This document shows, piece by piece, positions 8,861-17,656 of a stretch of DNA of 64,000 nt. A program made the position numbers and the translations under genes. The notes beneath the pieces are model-generated. The model saw nothing but the letters and a program-made list of their open reading frames with translations, was not told where the DNA came from and searched no databases. Location: contig NZ_CP018139.1 of NCBI RefSeq assembly GCF_001886615.1, positions 1,674,001-1,738,000 of the forward strand, given 5' to 3'. The stretch is from Halomonas aestuarii (lineage in GTDB: Bacteria; Pseudomonadota; Gammaproteobacteria; Pseudomonadales; Halomonadaceae). Numbering within the stretch: the first letter of the stretch is position 1; the number at the start of each line of letters is the position of its first letter.

Positions 8861-10021
8861 CTAGCCTAGCAACGGGGGCGCGACTCGCGCCAGTTCGACT
8901 TTCCGACGGACGCAGCCCCCCGTCAACGCAAAGCCGATCAGCCGCCCCTCCTCGTCCTCGGCCAGCGCCGTCAGGTCACGCCCTTCGCCCTCGATCCGCC
9001 AGCGGGATGGCGAGCGGGCAGGGGGCAGGGCCACCACCGGCAGGAGGGGCGTCTTGACCAGCACCGGCCAGGGGCCGTAGGTCACCGCGGTGGGGGTGCC
9101 GGTCAGGGTCCGAGCCAGGGCCTTGGCGCTGGCCAGCAGCGGCTGGACATACATGGCATTGACCCCATCGACGCAGGCCACGTCGCCCAGGGCATGAATG
9201 CCGGGCGACGAGGTGGCCAGCCGGCGGTCGGTGTGAATGCCCGCCTCGCTGACCGCGAGCCCGGCCGACTCGGCCAGCGCCGTGCGAGGCGCGAGCCCCG
9301 TGGCCACCAGCACCAGGTCGGCCGAGAGCGACGAGCCGTCATCGAGCCCCACCGACACCCGTGAGCCCTCGGCCTCCAGGGTCGCCAGGGTCCGCCCGGC
9401 GTGCAGTGCCATGCCGGCCTCGCGGAAGGCCTCGCCCAGGGCGTGCCCCAGCGGCTCAGGCACCAGCCGCGGCAGGGGGGCCGGTTCCGGGGCCACCATC
9501 TCGACGGCATGGCCGCCCGCGGCGAGGTCGTTGGCGAACTCGCAGCCCACCAGGCCGATGCCGATGACCGCCACCCGCGCCGGCCGGCCCAGCGCCTCCA
9601 GGGCCGCATGGAAGGCCCGGTAGTCGTCCAGGTCGTTGACGCTGAAGACCCGGTCGGCCACGGCCTCGGGCACCGCGAAGGGCCTTGCCGGCGCCGCCCC
9701 GGTGGCCAGTACCAGCTCCCCCCAGGGCAGGGTCTCGGCCCCGATCGTCAGGGTCCGGGCCTCGGCGTCGATGGCCTCCACCCGGGTATGGGTGCGCACC
9801 ACGGCGTCGAGATCATCGGCCACCTCGAGGGCCGAGCGGGCCGCCAGGCGCATTGGGGGGAGGCGCTTGGCGAAGCCGGTGGAGAGCAGCGGCTTGGAGT
9901 AGTCATCGCCGCTGTCGGCAGTGATCAGGGTCATCGGTCGCGTGCGGTCAAGCTGGCGCAGCTGGCGCAGCAGTCCGAGGCCCGCCATGCCGGAACCGAT
10001 GATGGTCAGGGGTGCGGTCAT
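8861..10021 (-). CDS. Rubredoxin reductase-like FAD/NAD(P)-dependent oxidoreductase
   Basis: 386 residues from an ATG at 10021 that has AAGGAG just upstream; the open frame extends further but the added residues look non-coding. TIIGSGMAGLGLLRQLRQL is the N-terminal FAD-binding Rossmann motif, VIGIGLVGCEFANDL the second NAD(P)-binding one, and IHALGDVACVDG the FAD-contacting GD motif. It matches the rubredoxin-NAD+ reductases (AlkT/RubB type) and holds the same place as Pseudomonas rubB. The partner rubredoxin genes normally next to it are absent here, so the natural electron acceptor is uncertain. Confidence 0.85.
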   Translation of the reverse strand: MTAPLTIIGSGMAGLGLLRQLRQLDRTRPMTLITADSGDDYSKPLLSTGFAKRLPPMRLAARSALEVADDLDAVVRTHTRVEAIDAEARTLTIGAETLPWGELVLATGAAPARPFAVPEAVADRVFSVNDLDDYRAFHAALEALGRPARVAVIGIGLVGCEFANDLAAGGHAVEMVAPEPAPLPRLVPEPLGHALGEAFREAGMALHAGRTLATLEAEGSRVSVGLDDGSSLSADLVLVATGLAPRTALAESAGLAVSEAGIHTDRRLATSSPGIHALGDVACVDGVNAMYVQPLLASAKALARTLTGTPTAVTYGPWPVLVKTPLLPVVALPPARSPSRWRIEGEGRDLTALAEDEEGRLIGFALTGGCVRRKVELARVAPPLLG

Positions 10022-10081
10022 GGGACTCCTTGAGGCAGGGGGCCGCGGCGGCCCGTCACGGGAAAGCGTGTCGACCCGACA

Positions 10082-10090
10082 TGGTACACT
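10082..10090 (+). promoter_or_regulatory. Possible extended -10 promoter of ubiC
   Basis: TGGTACACT is an extended -10 (TGn plus TACACT) about 33 bases before the ubiC GTG. No convincing -35 is seen 17 bases upstream, as is common for extended -10 promoters. Confidence 0.3.
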
Positions 10091-10122
10091 AGCCGCCCCC
10101 GAAATCGACGCGGAGAGAGACG

Positions 10123-10659
10123 GTGAGCAACGGCCCGGGAAGCGATCCACGCTGGCGTCCCTTGGCGGCGGCGCGCCCCGCCATGACCCCCGAGTGGTGG
10201 CGCTGGGTCGCGTCACGCGACTCCCTCACGGCCCGCCTGGTCGCCGCCGGCGGCCACCGCGCCTTCCGGGTCCGCCTGCTGGACCAGCGCCTCGGCCGCC
10301 CGCGCCGCGACGAGGCCCTGGCCCTGGGGCTGCCCCTGGGCCGCCTGGCCTGGCTGCGCGAGGTGGCCCTGTGCCTGGACGAGCGCCCCTGGGTCATGGC
10401 GCGCTCGGTGGTGCCCCTGGACGGGCTGCACGGCCAGCGACTCGACCGGCTCGGCGAGCGCTCCCTGGGCAGCTGGCTGTTCCGCCAGCCCGACCTGGCC
10501 CGCGGGCCCCTCGAGGTCGCGGCCGACCCGGCCTTCTTCCCGGCGGCCAGCGGCCCCTGGGCACGCCGCTCGGTGTTCCGCCACCGGCGCTTCGCCGTGC
10601 TGGTCCAGGAGTGTTTCCTGGACACCATGACGGATGACCTCGGGCTGCCTTCACGCTAG
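10123..10659 (+). CDS. ubiC: Chorismate lyase (chorismate--pyruvate lyase)
   Basis: 178 residues with a GTG start at 10123 and GGAGAGA at 10112-10118. UbiC turns chorismate into 4-hydroxybenzoate and pyruvate, the first step of ubiquinone synthesis. Visible family features are ASRDSLTARL, LGLPLGRLAWLREVALC and DERPWVMARSVVP, the region with the active-site arginine. It sits 36 bp before ubiA, whose product uses 4-hydroxybenzoate, as in E. coli and Pseudomonas. Length is normal. Confidence 0.93.
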   Translation: MSNGPGSDPRWRPLAAARPAMTPEWWRWVASRDSLTARLVAAGGHRAFRVRLLDQRLGRPRRDEALALGLPLGRLAWLREVALCLDERPWVMARSVVPLDGLHGQRLDRLGERSLGSWLFRQPDLARGPLEVAADPAFFPAASGPWARRSVFRHRRFAVLVQECFLDTMTDDLGLPSR

Positions 10660-10695
10660 GCTCTGCCGGCAAGCTTCCACATGCGAGAGAGCGAG

Positions 10696-11592
10696 ATGGA
10701 TCGATCCCTGATGCACCCCAGTGGCCTGGCCCGGGTGCCCGACTTCCTGCACCTGACCCGGCTGGACCGCCCCATCGGCACCTGGCTGCTGATGTGGCCG
10801 ACCCTCTGGGCGCTGTGGGTCGCCGCCGAGGGCCTTCCCGGCCGCCGGGTGCTGCTGATCTTCGTCGCCGGGGTCTACCTGATGCGCGCCGCCGGCTGCG
10901 TGGTCAACGACTACGCCGACCGCCACTTCGACGGCCACGTCAAGCGCACCCGGAACCGTCCCCTGGCCACCGGCCGGATCAGCGAGGGGGAGGCCCAGGG
11001 GCTCTTCCTGATCCTGGTGATGGCCGCCTTCGTGCTGGTCTGCTTCACCAACCTCTTCACGGTGATGCTCTCGGTGGTGGGCGTGGTGCTGGCGGCCATC
11101 TACCCCTTCATGAAGCGCTATACCCACCTGCCCCAGGCCTTCCTCGGGGCGGCCTTCTCCTGGGCGATACCCATGGCCTTCGGGGCCGTGCTTGGCACGG
11201 TCCCGCCGGTGGCCTGGCTGCTGTTCACCGCCAACGTGGCCTGGACGGTGGCCTATGACACCGAATATGCCATGGTGGACCGCGACGACGACCTGAAGAT
11301 CGGCATCAAGTCCACCGCGGTGCTGTTCGGCCACGCCGACCGGCTGATGATCGGCCTGCTGCAGGGCCTGACCCTGGGGCTGCTGGCCTGGGCCGGAGGG
11401 CTGCTCGCGCTGGGCGGCTTCTTCTGGCTGGGGCTGGCCGCCATGGCGGCGACCTTCGTGCACCAGCAGGTGCTGATCCGCCACCGCGACCGGGACCGCT
11501 GCTTCCAGGCCTTCCTCAACAACCACTGGTCGGGCCTGCTGGTCTTCGCCGGCATCGCGCTCTCGCTGTGGCCTGCCGTGAACGGGGGCTGA
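10696..11592 (+). CDS. ubiA: 4-hydroxybenzoate polyprenyltransferase
   Basis: 298 residues from the ATG at 10696, which has GAGAGAGCGAG in front; an in-frame ATG at 10681 (303 residues) is also possible. This is an integral membrane protein of about eight or nine helices. The two Asp-rich motifs that bind Mg-diphosphate are clear: NDYADRHFD near residue 73 and [13 protein letters not shown] near residue 190. It attaches the polyprenyl tail to 4-hydroxybenzoate in the inner membrane. The ubiC-ubiA pair forms a ubiquinone operon just before phoB. Confidence 0.96.
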   Translation: MDRSLMHPSGLARVPDFLHLTRLDRPIGTWLLMWPTLWALWVAAEGLPGRRVLLIFVAGVYLMRAAGCVVNDYADRHFDGHVKRTRNRPLATGRISEGEAQGLFLILVMAAFVLVCFTNLFTVMLSVVGVVLAAIYPFMKRYTHLPQAFLGAAFSWAIPMAFGAVLGTVPPVAWLLFTANVAWTVAYDTEYAMVDRDDDLKIGIKSTAVLFGHADRLMIGLLQGLTLGLLAWAGGLLALGGFFWLGLAAMAATFVHQQVLIRHRDRDRCFQAFLNNHWSGLLVFAGIALSLWPAVNGG

Positions 11593-11610
11593 TCGGGCGA
11601 CAGGCCGAGG

Positions 11611-11628
11611 CTGTCACGCTATTGTCAT
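11611..11628 (+). promoter_or_regulatory. Pho box upstream of phoB
   Basis: CTGTCAC (11611-11617), four bases, then TTGTCAT (11622-11628) form the 7-4-7 direct repeat of PhoB-binding sites, each close to the CTGTCAT consensus. A further CTGTCAT occurs at 11638-11644, out of the 11-bp phase. The site lies 52 bases before the phoB start, which fits autoregulation of phoBR. Confidence 0.8.
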
Positions 11629-11679
11629 CATGACGTGCTGTCATCGTCATCGATGTGCCATTGACCACGAGGCTCCGGG

Positions 11680-12369
11680 ATGACCGCCAAGACCGTACTG
11701 ATCGTCGACGACGAGGCGCCGATCCGCGAGATGATCGCGGTGGCGCTGGAGATGGCCGACTATCGCGTCCTTGAGGCGGACAATGCCCAGGCGGCCCATG
11801 CCATGGTGGTCGACCACCAGCCCGACCTGGTGCTGCTCGACTGGATGATGCCAGGGACCAGCGGCATCGAGCTGGCCCGTCGCCTGAAGCGCGACGAGGC
11901 CACCGCCGAGCTGCCGATCATCATGCTCACCGCCAAGGGCGAGGAGGACAACAAGATCCAGGGGCTGGAGGCCGGGGCGGACGACTACATCACCAAGCCC
12001 TTCTCGCCGCGGGAGCTGGTGGCGCGCCTCAAGGCCGTGCTGCGCCGCGCCACCCCCCAGGGCGTCGAGGACACGGTGGAGATCGACGGTCTGGTGCTCG
12101 ACCCGATCAGCCACCGGGTCAGCATCGAGGGTCGCTCGCTGGAGATGGGCCCCACCGAGTATCGGCTGCTGCAGTTCTTCATGACCCACCAGGAGCGCGC
12201 CTACACTCGCGGCCAGCTGCTCGACCAGGTGTGGGGCGGCAATGTCTATGTCGAGGAGCGCACCGTGGACGTGCATATCCGCCGCCTGCGCAAGGCACTG
12301 GGCGAACCTCACCACCGGCTGATCCAGACCGTGCGCGGCACCGGCTACCGGTTCTCCACCAAGGGCTGA
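11680..12369 (+). CDS. phoB: Phosphate regulon response regulator PhoB
   Basis: 229 residues. The receiver domain shows [13 protein letters not shown] (acidic pair Asp10/Asp11), the phospho-acceptor Asp54 in [11 protein letters not shown], and LTAKGEEDN with the conserved Thr and Lys. The C-terminal winged-helix domain (OmpR/PhoB type) has [19 protein letters not shown] and [15 protein letters not shown]. When phosphorylated by PhoR under low phosphate it binds Pho boxes; four candidate boxes lie in this window. A 1-nt gap separates it from phoR. Confidence 0.97.
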   Translation: MTAKTVLIVDDEAPIREMIAVALEMADYRVLEADNAQAAHAMVVDHQPDLVLLDWMMPGTSGIELARRLKRDEATAELPIIMLTAKGEEDNKIQGLEAGADDYITKPFSPRELVARLKAVLRRATPQGVEDTVEIDGLVLDPISHRVSIEGRSLEMGPTEYRLLQFFMTHQERAYTRGQLLDQVWGGNVYVEERTVDVHIRRLRKALGEPHHRLIQTVRGTGYRFSTKG

Positions 12370-12370
12370 T

Positions 12371-13684
12371 GTGAACCGTCTCTGGCGACGCGAGTTCTGG
12401 CGCCTGACGACCCTGGTCGTCGCCGGGGCCCTGGTCGGCTGGCCGTTCGCGGCCATCCCGACCGGCATCGCCGTCGGCCTCTCGCTCTGCCTGGCCTTCC
12501 ACCTCTACCAGCTGCGCGCGCTCCACCAGTGGCTGACCCATCGCCCCCAGGAGGAGCCCCCCGCCACCAGCGGCCTGTGGGGCGAGCTGTTCGACCGCCT
12601 CTACCGCTACCAGAAGAGCCAGCGCCTCACCCAGCAGCGCCTGCGCTCGACGCTGCAGCGCATCCAGGAATCCTCGGAGGCGATGCGCGACAGCGTGGTG
12701 ATGCTCGACCGCCATGGCGACCTGGAGTGGTGGAACAGCGCCGCCGAGCAGATGCTCGGCTTCCAGCCGCACCAGGACCGCGGCCAGCACATCACCAACC
12801 TGCTGCGCGCCCCGCGCTTCGTCGACTACTTCCACGGCCGCGACTACCGTGAGCCGCTGACCCTGCCCTCGCCCATCGACGAGTCGCGGATCCTGCAGTT
12901 CCAGATCACCCTCTATGGCGACGACGAGCGCCTGGTGATGGCGCGCGACATCACCCGCCTGCACCGCCTGGAGCAGATGCGCCGGGACTTCGTGGCCAAC
13001 GTCTCCCACGAGCTGAGAACGCCGCTGACCGTGCTGGCCGGCTACCTGGAGACCTATGCGGACATGGCCGACCAGCTGCCGCCCCGCCTGGGCCGCGGAA
13101 TGTCACAGATGCAGGCCCAGACCGAGCGCATGCAGAACCTGGTCAACGACCTGCTGCTGCTGTCGCGCCTGGAGATCGACCGGCCCAGCCGGGACGATGG
13201 CCCGCTGGACATGGCGGGGCTGCTCGAGGCCGTGCGCCGTGACGCCGAGGCGCTCTCCGGCGGGCGGCACGTCATCACCGTGGAGTGCGAGGCGCCCAAG
13301 GCCCTGATGGGCAGCGAGCAGGAGATCCGCAGCGCGCTCTCCAACCTGGCCTTCAACGCCGTGCGCTATGCCGGCGAGGGGCGCCATATCGTGCTGCGCT
13401 GGCGCCTGCGGGGAGACGGTGCCTGCCTGGAGGTGCAGGACGACGGCGAGGGCATCGACCCGGTGCACCTGCCGCGCCTCACCGAGCGCTTCTATCGGGT
13501 CGACAAGGGCCGCAGCACCGCCACCGGCGGCACCGGCCTGGGGCTCGCCATCGTCAAGCACGTGCTGCTGCGCCACGATGCGAGGCTGGAGATCGACTCC
13601 CGCCCCAGGCGGGGCGCCACCTTCCGCTGCGTCTTCCCCGCCGGCCGCCTGCGAGACACGACCGAGACGGCTCAGCGCGCCTGA
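12371..13684 (+). CDS. phoR: Phosphate regulon sensor histidine kinase PhoR
   Basis: 437 residues with a GTG start one base after the phoB stop. Two N-terminal membrane helices span roughly residues 12-48, without a large periplasmic loop, as in PhoR that senses through PstSCAB-PhoU. A PAS domain follows (MLDRHGDLEWWN near 111). The DHp motif VSHELRTPLTVL carries the phospho-His213. The catalytic domain has N, G1 and G2 boxes (NLAFNAVRYA, DDGEGI, GGTGLGLAIVKH). The 3' end overlaps convergent cysZ by 13 bp. Confidence 0.96.
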   Translation: MNRLWRREFWRLTTLVVAGALVGWPFAAIPTGIAVGLSLCLAFHLYQLRALHQWLTHRPQEEPPATSGLWGELFDRLYRYQKSQRLTQQRLRSTLQRIQESSEAMRDSVVMLDRHGDLEWWNSAAEQMLGFQPHQDRGQHITNLLRAPRFVDYFHGRDYREPLTLPSPIDESRILQFQITLYGDDERLVMARDITRLHRLEQMRRDFVANVSHELRTPLTVLAGYLETYADMADQLPPRLGRGMSQMQAQTERMQNLVNDLLLLSRLEIDRPSRDDGPLDMAGLLEAVRRDAEALSGGRHVITVECEAPKALMGSEQEIRSALSNLAFNAVRYAGEGRHIVLRWRLRGDGACLEVQDDGEGIDPVHLPRLTERFYRVDKGRSTATGGTGLGLAIVKHVLLRHDARLEIDSRPRRGATFRCVFPAGRLRDTTETAQRA

Positions 13685-14412
13685 GGCGACACCCCGTTGG
13701 GCAGGCCCCGGTAGTGGCGCTCCCACATCAGCACCGCGGCGGCCACGGCGCCGGGCAGCAGGAAAAGGTTGGCCAGCGGCAGCCAGGTGATCAGGGTCAC
13801 CCAGCCCCCGTAGGTCAGGGTCGGCCAGCGGCGCGCGCGCAATCGGTCGCGCATGTCGCGGAAGCTGACCTTGTTGTTGTCCATGGGGTAGTCGAGGTAG
13901 GTGATCGCCATGATCCAGGCCGAGAAGAGCGCCCACAGCACAGGCGCCACCAGGTTGACCACCGGGATCCAGCTCAGCACGAAGAGCAGCGCCATGCGCG
14001 GCAGGATGTAGGCCAGCTTGACCATCTCGCGGCCCAGGGCGTCCACCGCGGTCTTCGCCAGGCCGCGGTCGTCCAGCGGCGGCCGCCCGGTCACCTCCAC
14101 CTCGACCCGAGCCGCCAGGAAGCCGTAGAAGGGCGCGGCGATCAGGTGGGTCACCAGCGTGAAGGTGAAGAAGACGATCAGCACCAGGCTCACCACGAAC
14201 AGCGGCCAGATGAGCCAGGAGAGCCAGGCGAGCCACTCGGGCACCATGGCCATCCAGCCGTCGAGCCAGCCGCCGAAATTCCCCACCACGTAGCCCAGCA
14301 TGGCGCCGTAGACCAGCAGGTTGACGAGTATCGGCAGGAACACGTAGCGGCGCAGGCCGGGGGAGTAGACCAGGCGGGTCCCGCGGGTCAGCGCGGTGAA
14401 GGCATCGAGCAT
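13672..14412 (-). CDS. cysZ: Sulfate transporter CysZ
   Basis: 246 residues from an ATG at 14412 preceded by GAGGA at eight bases; ATGs at 14427 and 14430 are possible but lack a ribosome site. It is a membrane protein with about four to six helices. Family features include SPGLRRYVFLPILVN near residue 17, LIAAPFYGFLA, and SAWIMAITYLDYPMDNNKV with the DYPxDN signature of CysZ. CysZ imports sulfate for cysteine synthesis. It lies between phoR and phoU, so the sulfur gene is embedded in the phosphate locus; nothing shows coregulation. Confidence 0.9.
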   Translation of the reverse strand: MLDAFTALTRGTRLVYSPGLRRYVFLPILVNLLVYGAMLGYVVGNFGGWLDGWMAMVPEWLAWLSWLIWPLFVVSLVLIVFFTFTLVTHLIAAPFYGFLAARVEVEVTGRPPLDDRGLAKTAVDALGREMVKLAYILPRMALLFVLSWIPVVNLVAPVLWALFSAWIMAITYLDYPMDNNKVSFRDMRDRLRARRWPTLTYGGWVTLITWLPLANLFLLPGAVAAAVLMWERHYRGLPNGVSPQAR

Positions 14413-14437
14413 CCGGAAAGTCCTCATCATCACGTCA

Positions 14438-14466
14438 CAGGCCGCCGCCCGAGGGGCGGCGGCCTG
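14438..14466. terminator. Perfect 13-bp hairpin between phoU and cysZ
   Basis: CAGGCCGCCGCCC (14438-14450) and its exact complement (14454-14466) enclose a 3-base loop. It lies 28 bases past the phoU stop and just before the cysZ start. There is no T-run on either side, so it may be a strong GC hairpin that protects or separates transcripts instead of a classic intrinsic terminator. Confidence 0.6.
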
Positions 14467-14494
14467 CGCATTGAGGGTCATGCGGGAATCCGGG

Positions 14495-15223
14495 TCAAGT
14501 CCTGCGCTCGAAGATGTCCTTGTCGAGGTCGCCGGGATCGGTATGACGGATGTCGAGCCCCTTGACCAGGTAGACGACGTACTCGGCCAGGTTGTTGGCA
14601 TGGTCGCCGATGCGCTCCAGGGCACGCAGGATCCACATCACGCTGAGGATCGGGGAGATCGCGCGGGCATCCTCCATCATGAAGGTCATCAACGAACGCA
14701 TGGCGCTGCCATACTCGTTGTCGACCTCGTCGTCCTCGTGTACCAGCTTGAGCGCCAGCTCGGTATCGAGGCGGGCGAAGGAGGTCAGGGCGTCGCGCAC
14801 CATGCGGCGCACATGCTCGCTGATCATGCGCACCTCGACGAAGCCGCGATTGCCGCTGTCGGCCTCGATCAGGTCGATGGCGTTGCGCGCGATCTTGCTG
14901 GCCTCGTCGCCGATGCGCTCCAGGTCGGAGGCGGCGCGGATCACCGCCAGCACCAGGCGCAGATCCGAGGCGGTGGGCTGGCGCCGTGCCAGCACCTGGG
15001 TGCACTCCTCGTCGATCTTGATCTGCATGTCGTTGACGGCGCGGTCGTTGTCGACCACGCGCTGGCCCAGGTCCGAGTCCCTGTCGAGCAGGGCGCCCAC
15101 GGCATCCTGGACCTGCTTCTCGACCAGGCCGCCCATGGCCATCAGGTGGGTCTTGAGCTCGTCGAGCTCCTGGTTGAACTGCCGCGAGATATGCTGGCTG
15201 TGGCTATCGCTGGTAATGTCCAT
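14495..15223 (-). CDS. phoU: Phosphate signalling complex protein PhoU
   Basis: 242 residues, all-helical, made of two three-helix repeats. Each repeat has the metal-binding E/DxxxD-type motif: DLERIGDEASKIARNAIDL near residue 75 and ALERIGDHANNLAEYVVYL near residue 205. PhoU links PstSCAB to PhoR and keeps the Pho response off when phosphate is ample. It is the last gene of pstC-pstA-pstB-phoU and starts 24 bp after pstB. Length is normal. Confidence 0.97.
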   Translation of the reverse strand: MDITSDSHSQHISRQFNQELDELKTHLMAMGGLVEKQVQDAVGALLDRDSDLGQRVVDNDRAVNDMQIKIDEECTQVLARRQPTASDLRLVLAVIRAASDLERIGDEASKIARNAIDLIEADSGNRGFVEVRMISEHVRRMVRDALTSFARLDTELALKLVHEDDEVDNEYGSAMRSLMTFMMEDARAISPILSVMWILRALERIGDHANNLAEYVVYLVKGLDIRHTDPGDLDKDIFERRT

Positions 15224-15247
15224 GGGACCTCTCCTTGGGGCCGGCCG

Positions 15248-16066
15248 TCAGGCCATGCGCCCGGTGATGTAATTCTCGGTGCGCGCCAGGCGCGGGTTGG
15301 TGAACAGGGTGTCGGTGGGCGCATATTCGACCAGTTCGCCGTCCTGAAGGAAGGCGGTGTAGTCGGAGACCCGGGCCGCCTGCTGCATGTTGTGGGTGAC
15401 CAGCACCAGGGTCAGGTGCGACTTCAGGTTACGGATCAGCTCCTCGATCTTCAGCGTGGAGATCGGATCCAGCGCCGAGGCCGGCTCGTCGAGCAGCAGC
15501 ACCTCGGGGCCCACCGCCAGGGTGCGGGCGATCACCAGGCGCTGCTGCTGGCCGCCGGAAAGCGACCAGGCCGAGGCCCGCAGCCGGTCCTTGACCTCGT
15601 CCCACAGCGCCGCCGAGCGCAGTGCCCACTCGATGATGTCGTCGCGCTTTCGCTTGCTCAGGCCGCCCTGCAGGCGCAGCCCGAAGGCCACGTTGTCATG
15701 GATCGACATGGGGAAGGGGTTGGGGGCCTGGAACACCATCCCCACCCGCCGACGCAGTTCCGCCACGGCCACCTCGGGCGCATGGATGTCCTCGCCCTCG
15801 AGCAGCACCTCCCCCTCACGCACCACCTCGTCGTTGAGATCGTGGAGGCGATTGAGCACGCGCAGCAGGGTCGACTTGCCGCAGCCGGAAGGCCCGATGA
15901 AGGCGGTGACGCGATGCCGCGGCACCCTCAGCGTGAGATTGTTGAGCGCCGGCTTGTCGCCGTAGGCGAGACTCAGTCCCCGGATCGCCAGGCTGCTGGC
16001 CTCGGGGGGGAAGTCGATGAACGCCGCCGAATCGGGCGACGGTCGCTGGTCCTTCACGAGTGACAT
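15248..16066 (-). CDS. pstB: Phosphate ABC transporter ATP-binding protein PstB
   Basis: 272 residues from the ATG at 16066, which has GGGAG upstream. An alternative ATG at 16102 overlaps the pstA stop as ATGA and would add 12 residues. Walker A is [12 protein letters not shown], the ABC signature is LSGGQQQRL, and Walker B is [13 protein letters not shown], followed by the switch His in [23 protein letters not shown] is the PstB-type Q-loop region. It powers phosphate import through PstC/PstA at the inner membrane. Confidence 0.96.
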   Translation of the reverse strand: MSLVKDQRPSPDSAAFIDFPPEASSLAIRGLSLAYGDKPALNNLTLRVPRHRVTAFIGPSGCGKSTLLRVLNRLHDLNDEVVREGEVLLEGEDIHAPEVAVAELRRRVGMVFQAPNPFPMSIHDNVAFGLRLQGGLSKRKRDDIIEWALRSAALWDEVKDRLRASAWSLSGGQQQRLVIARTLAVGPEVLLLDEPASALDPISTLKIEELIRNLKSHLTLVLVTHNMQQAARVSDYTAFLQDGELVEYAPTDTLFTNPRLARTENYITGRMA

Positions 16067-16098
16067 CGGGGCTCCCGGGTGACGCCACGCTACAGGGC

Positions 16099-17646
16099 TC
16101 ATCGACGCATGAGCGCCCCGTGACGCGTACTCAGATGATGACGCAGAAATATTGCAGTCAGGTTAAGCACCAGGATCACCAGCACCAGCAGCAGCGCCGT
16201 GGCATAGACCAGCGGCATCGCGGCCTGGACATCCCCGCCGTGGAAGGCAGCATCGAAGATGTGGTAGCCGAGGTGCATGAACTTGCGTTCAAGATGCAGG
16301 AAGGGGAACTCAGCGTCCACCGGCACCTGGGGCGCCAGCTTGGCGACCCCCACCAGCATCAGCGGCGCGACCTCGCCGGCGGCCCGCGCCACGGCCAGGA
16401 TCACCCCGGTGAGCATGGCCGGGGCGGCCATGGGCAGTACCACCCGGGACAGCATTTCCAGCCGGGTGGCCCCCAGCGCCAGGGCGCCCTCGCGCTGCTG
16501 GTCGGGTATCCGGGCCAGTCCCTCCTCGGTGGCCACGATCACCACCGGCAGGGTCAGCAGGGCCAGGGTCAGGGAGGCCCACAGCAGCCCGCCCGTGCCG
16601 AAGGTCGGCGAGGGCAGGGTCGCCTCGAAGAACCATTCGTCCAGGCGGCCGCCGATCCCGTAGACGAAGACCCCGAGGCCGAAGACGCCATAGACGATGG
16701 AGGGCACCCCGGCGAGGTTGCGCACGGCGATGCGCACCAGGCGCGTCAGCCGCCCCTGGTGGGCCACCTCGTTGAGGTAGATCGCCGCCAGCACGCCGAA
16801 GGGCGTCACCAGGACCGACATCAGCATGACCATCAGCACGGTGCCGAAGATCGCCGGCCAGACGCCACCGGCGGTATTGGCGGCCCGGGGGCCCTCGGAG
16901 AGGAAGCGCCAGACGCCCTCCCCCCAGGCGGCGAGCTTGTCGAGCGGCGACATGGCATTGGGACGCCGGGCGCTCAGCACCTGCTCCAGCGGGACCTCCA
17001 GCGTCTGGCCGCCGGCCGCGTCCAGCAACAGGCGCCCACCCTCCATGGCCGCCTGCAGCTCGCGGAGCCGGGCATTGGCCGCGGCGAGCCCGGGGCCCGC
17101 CCAGCCCTCGGCCTTGCGCCCCCCGGCCAGCGGCAGGATGACCTCCTCCCGCAGGGCATCGCGGGCCCGTCGCAGCGCGGCCAGCTCGGCGAGACGCGCC
17201 TCGAGGGCCACCCAGGCGGCCTCCCCCTCGACCCGCCGTCCCGGCTCGACCTCCACCGCCGCCAGGTGGCCGACTGCCTCCCCCCAGTGGCGTCGCTCCA
17301 GCACCACCAGGTCGCGGGGATGGCTCACCGCCTCGATGGCCGAGACCCTCACCCAGGCCCAGCGGGCGCCATCCAGGTCGCGGTTGCCGGTGCGATAGAG
17401 CCGCTCGACCCCCTCCCCCCGGGCGAGCGGCACCTCGCGGACCCGCTCTCCGGCCAGCTGCCGGCCATCCTCGAGCACCACGAGTTGCACGGGCGATGGC
17501 CAGAAGTGCCCCAGCCCGCGCACCGCCAGGAGCCCCAGCAGCGCCAGCAGGGCGACCAGCGAGAGCGCCACGCTGCCGGCGGCGAGCCAGGCCCCCGGCC
17601 CCTCGCCCCGTGGCAGGCGGAGCCGGCGTGACGACGCCACCCTCAT
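16099..17646 (-). CDS. pstA: Phosphate ABC transporter permease PstA (long form)
   Basis: 515 residues from the ATG at 17646, which has GAGAGGTGG just upstream and follows the pstC stop by 10 bases. One N-terminal membrane helix (about 20-45) is followed by roughly 200 residues of charged, helical, probably periplasmic sequence, and then the standard five-helix permease core from about residue 253. The EAA loop is [20 protein letters not shown]. coli PstA is near 296 residues; the long form is known from Pseudomonas. It pairs with PstC to form the phosphate channel. Confidence 0.94.
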   Translation of the reverse strand: MRVASSRRLRLPRGEGPGAWLAAGSVALSLVALLALLGLLAVRGLGHFWPSPVQLVVLEDGRQLAGERVREVPLARGEGVERLYRTGNRDLDGARWAWVRVSAIEAVSHPRDLVVLERRHWGEAVGHLAAVEVEPGRRVEGEAAWVALEARLAELAALRRARDALREEVILPLAGGRKAEGWAGPGLAAANARLRELQAAMEGGRLLLDAAGGQTLEVPLEQVLSARRPNAMSPLDKLAAWGEGVWRFLSEGPRAANTAGGVWPAIFGTVLMVMLMSVLVTPFGVLAAIYLNEVAHQGRLTRLVRIAVRNLAGVPSIVYGVFGLGVFVYGIGGRLDEWFFEATLPSPTFGTGGLLWASLTLALLTLPVVIVATEEGLARIPDQQREGALALGATRLEMLSRVVLPMAAPAMLTGVILAVARAAGEVAPLMLVGVAKLAPQVPVDAEFPFLHLERKFMHLGYHIFDAAFHGGDVQAAMPLVYATALLLVLVILVLNLTAIFLRHHLSTRHGALMRR

Positions 17647-17656
17647 GACCCACCTC

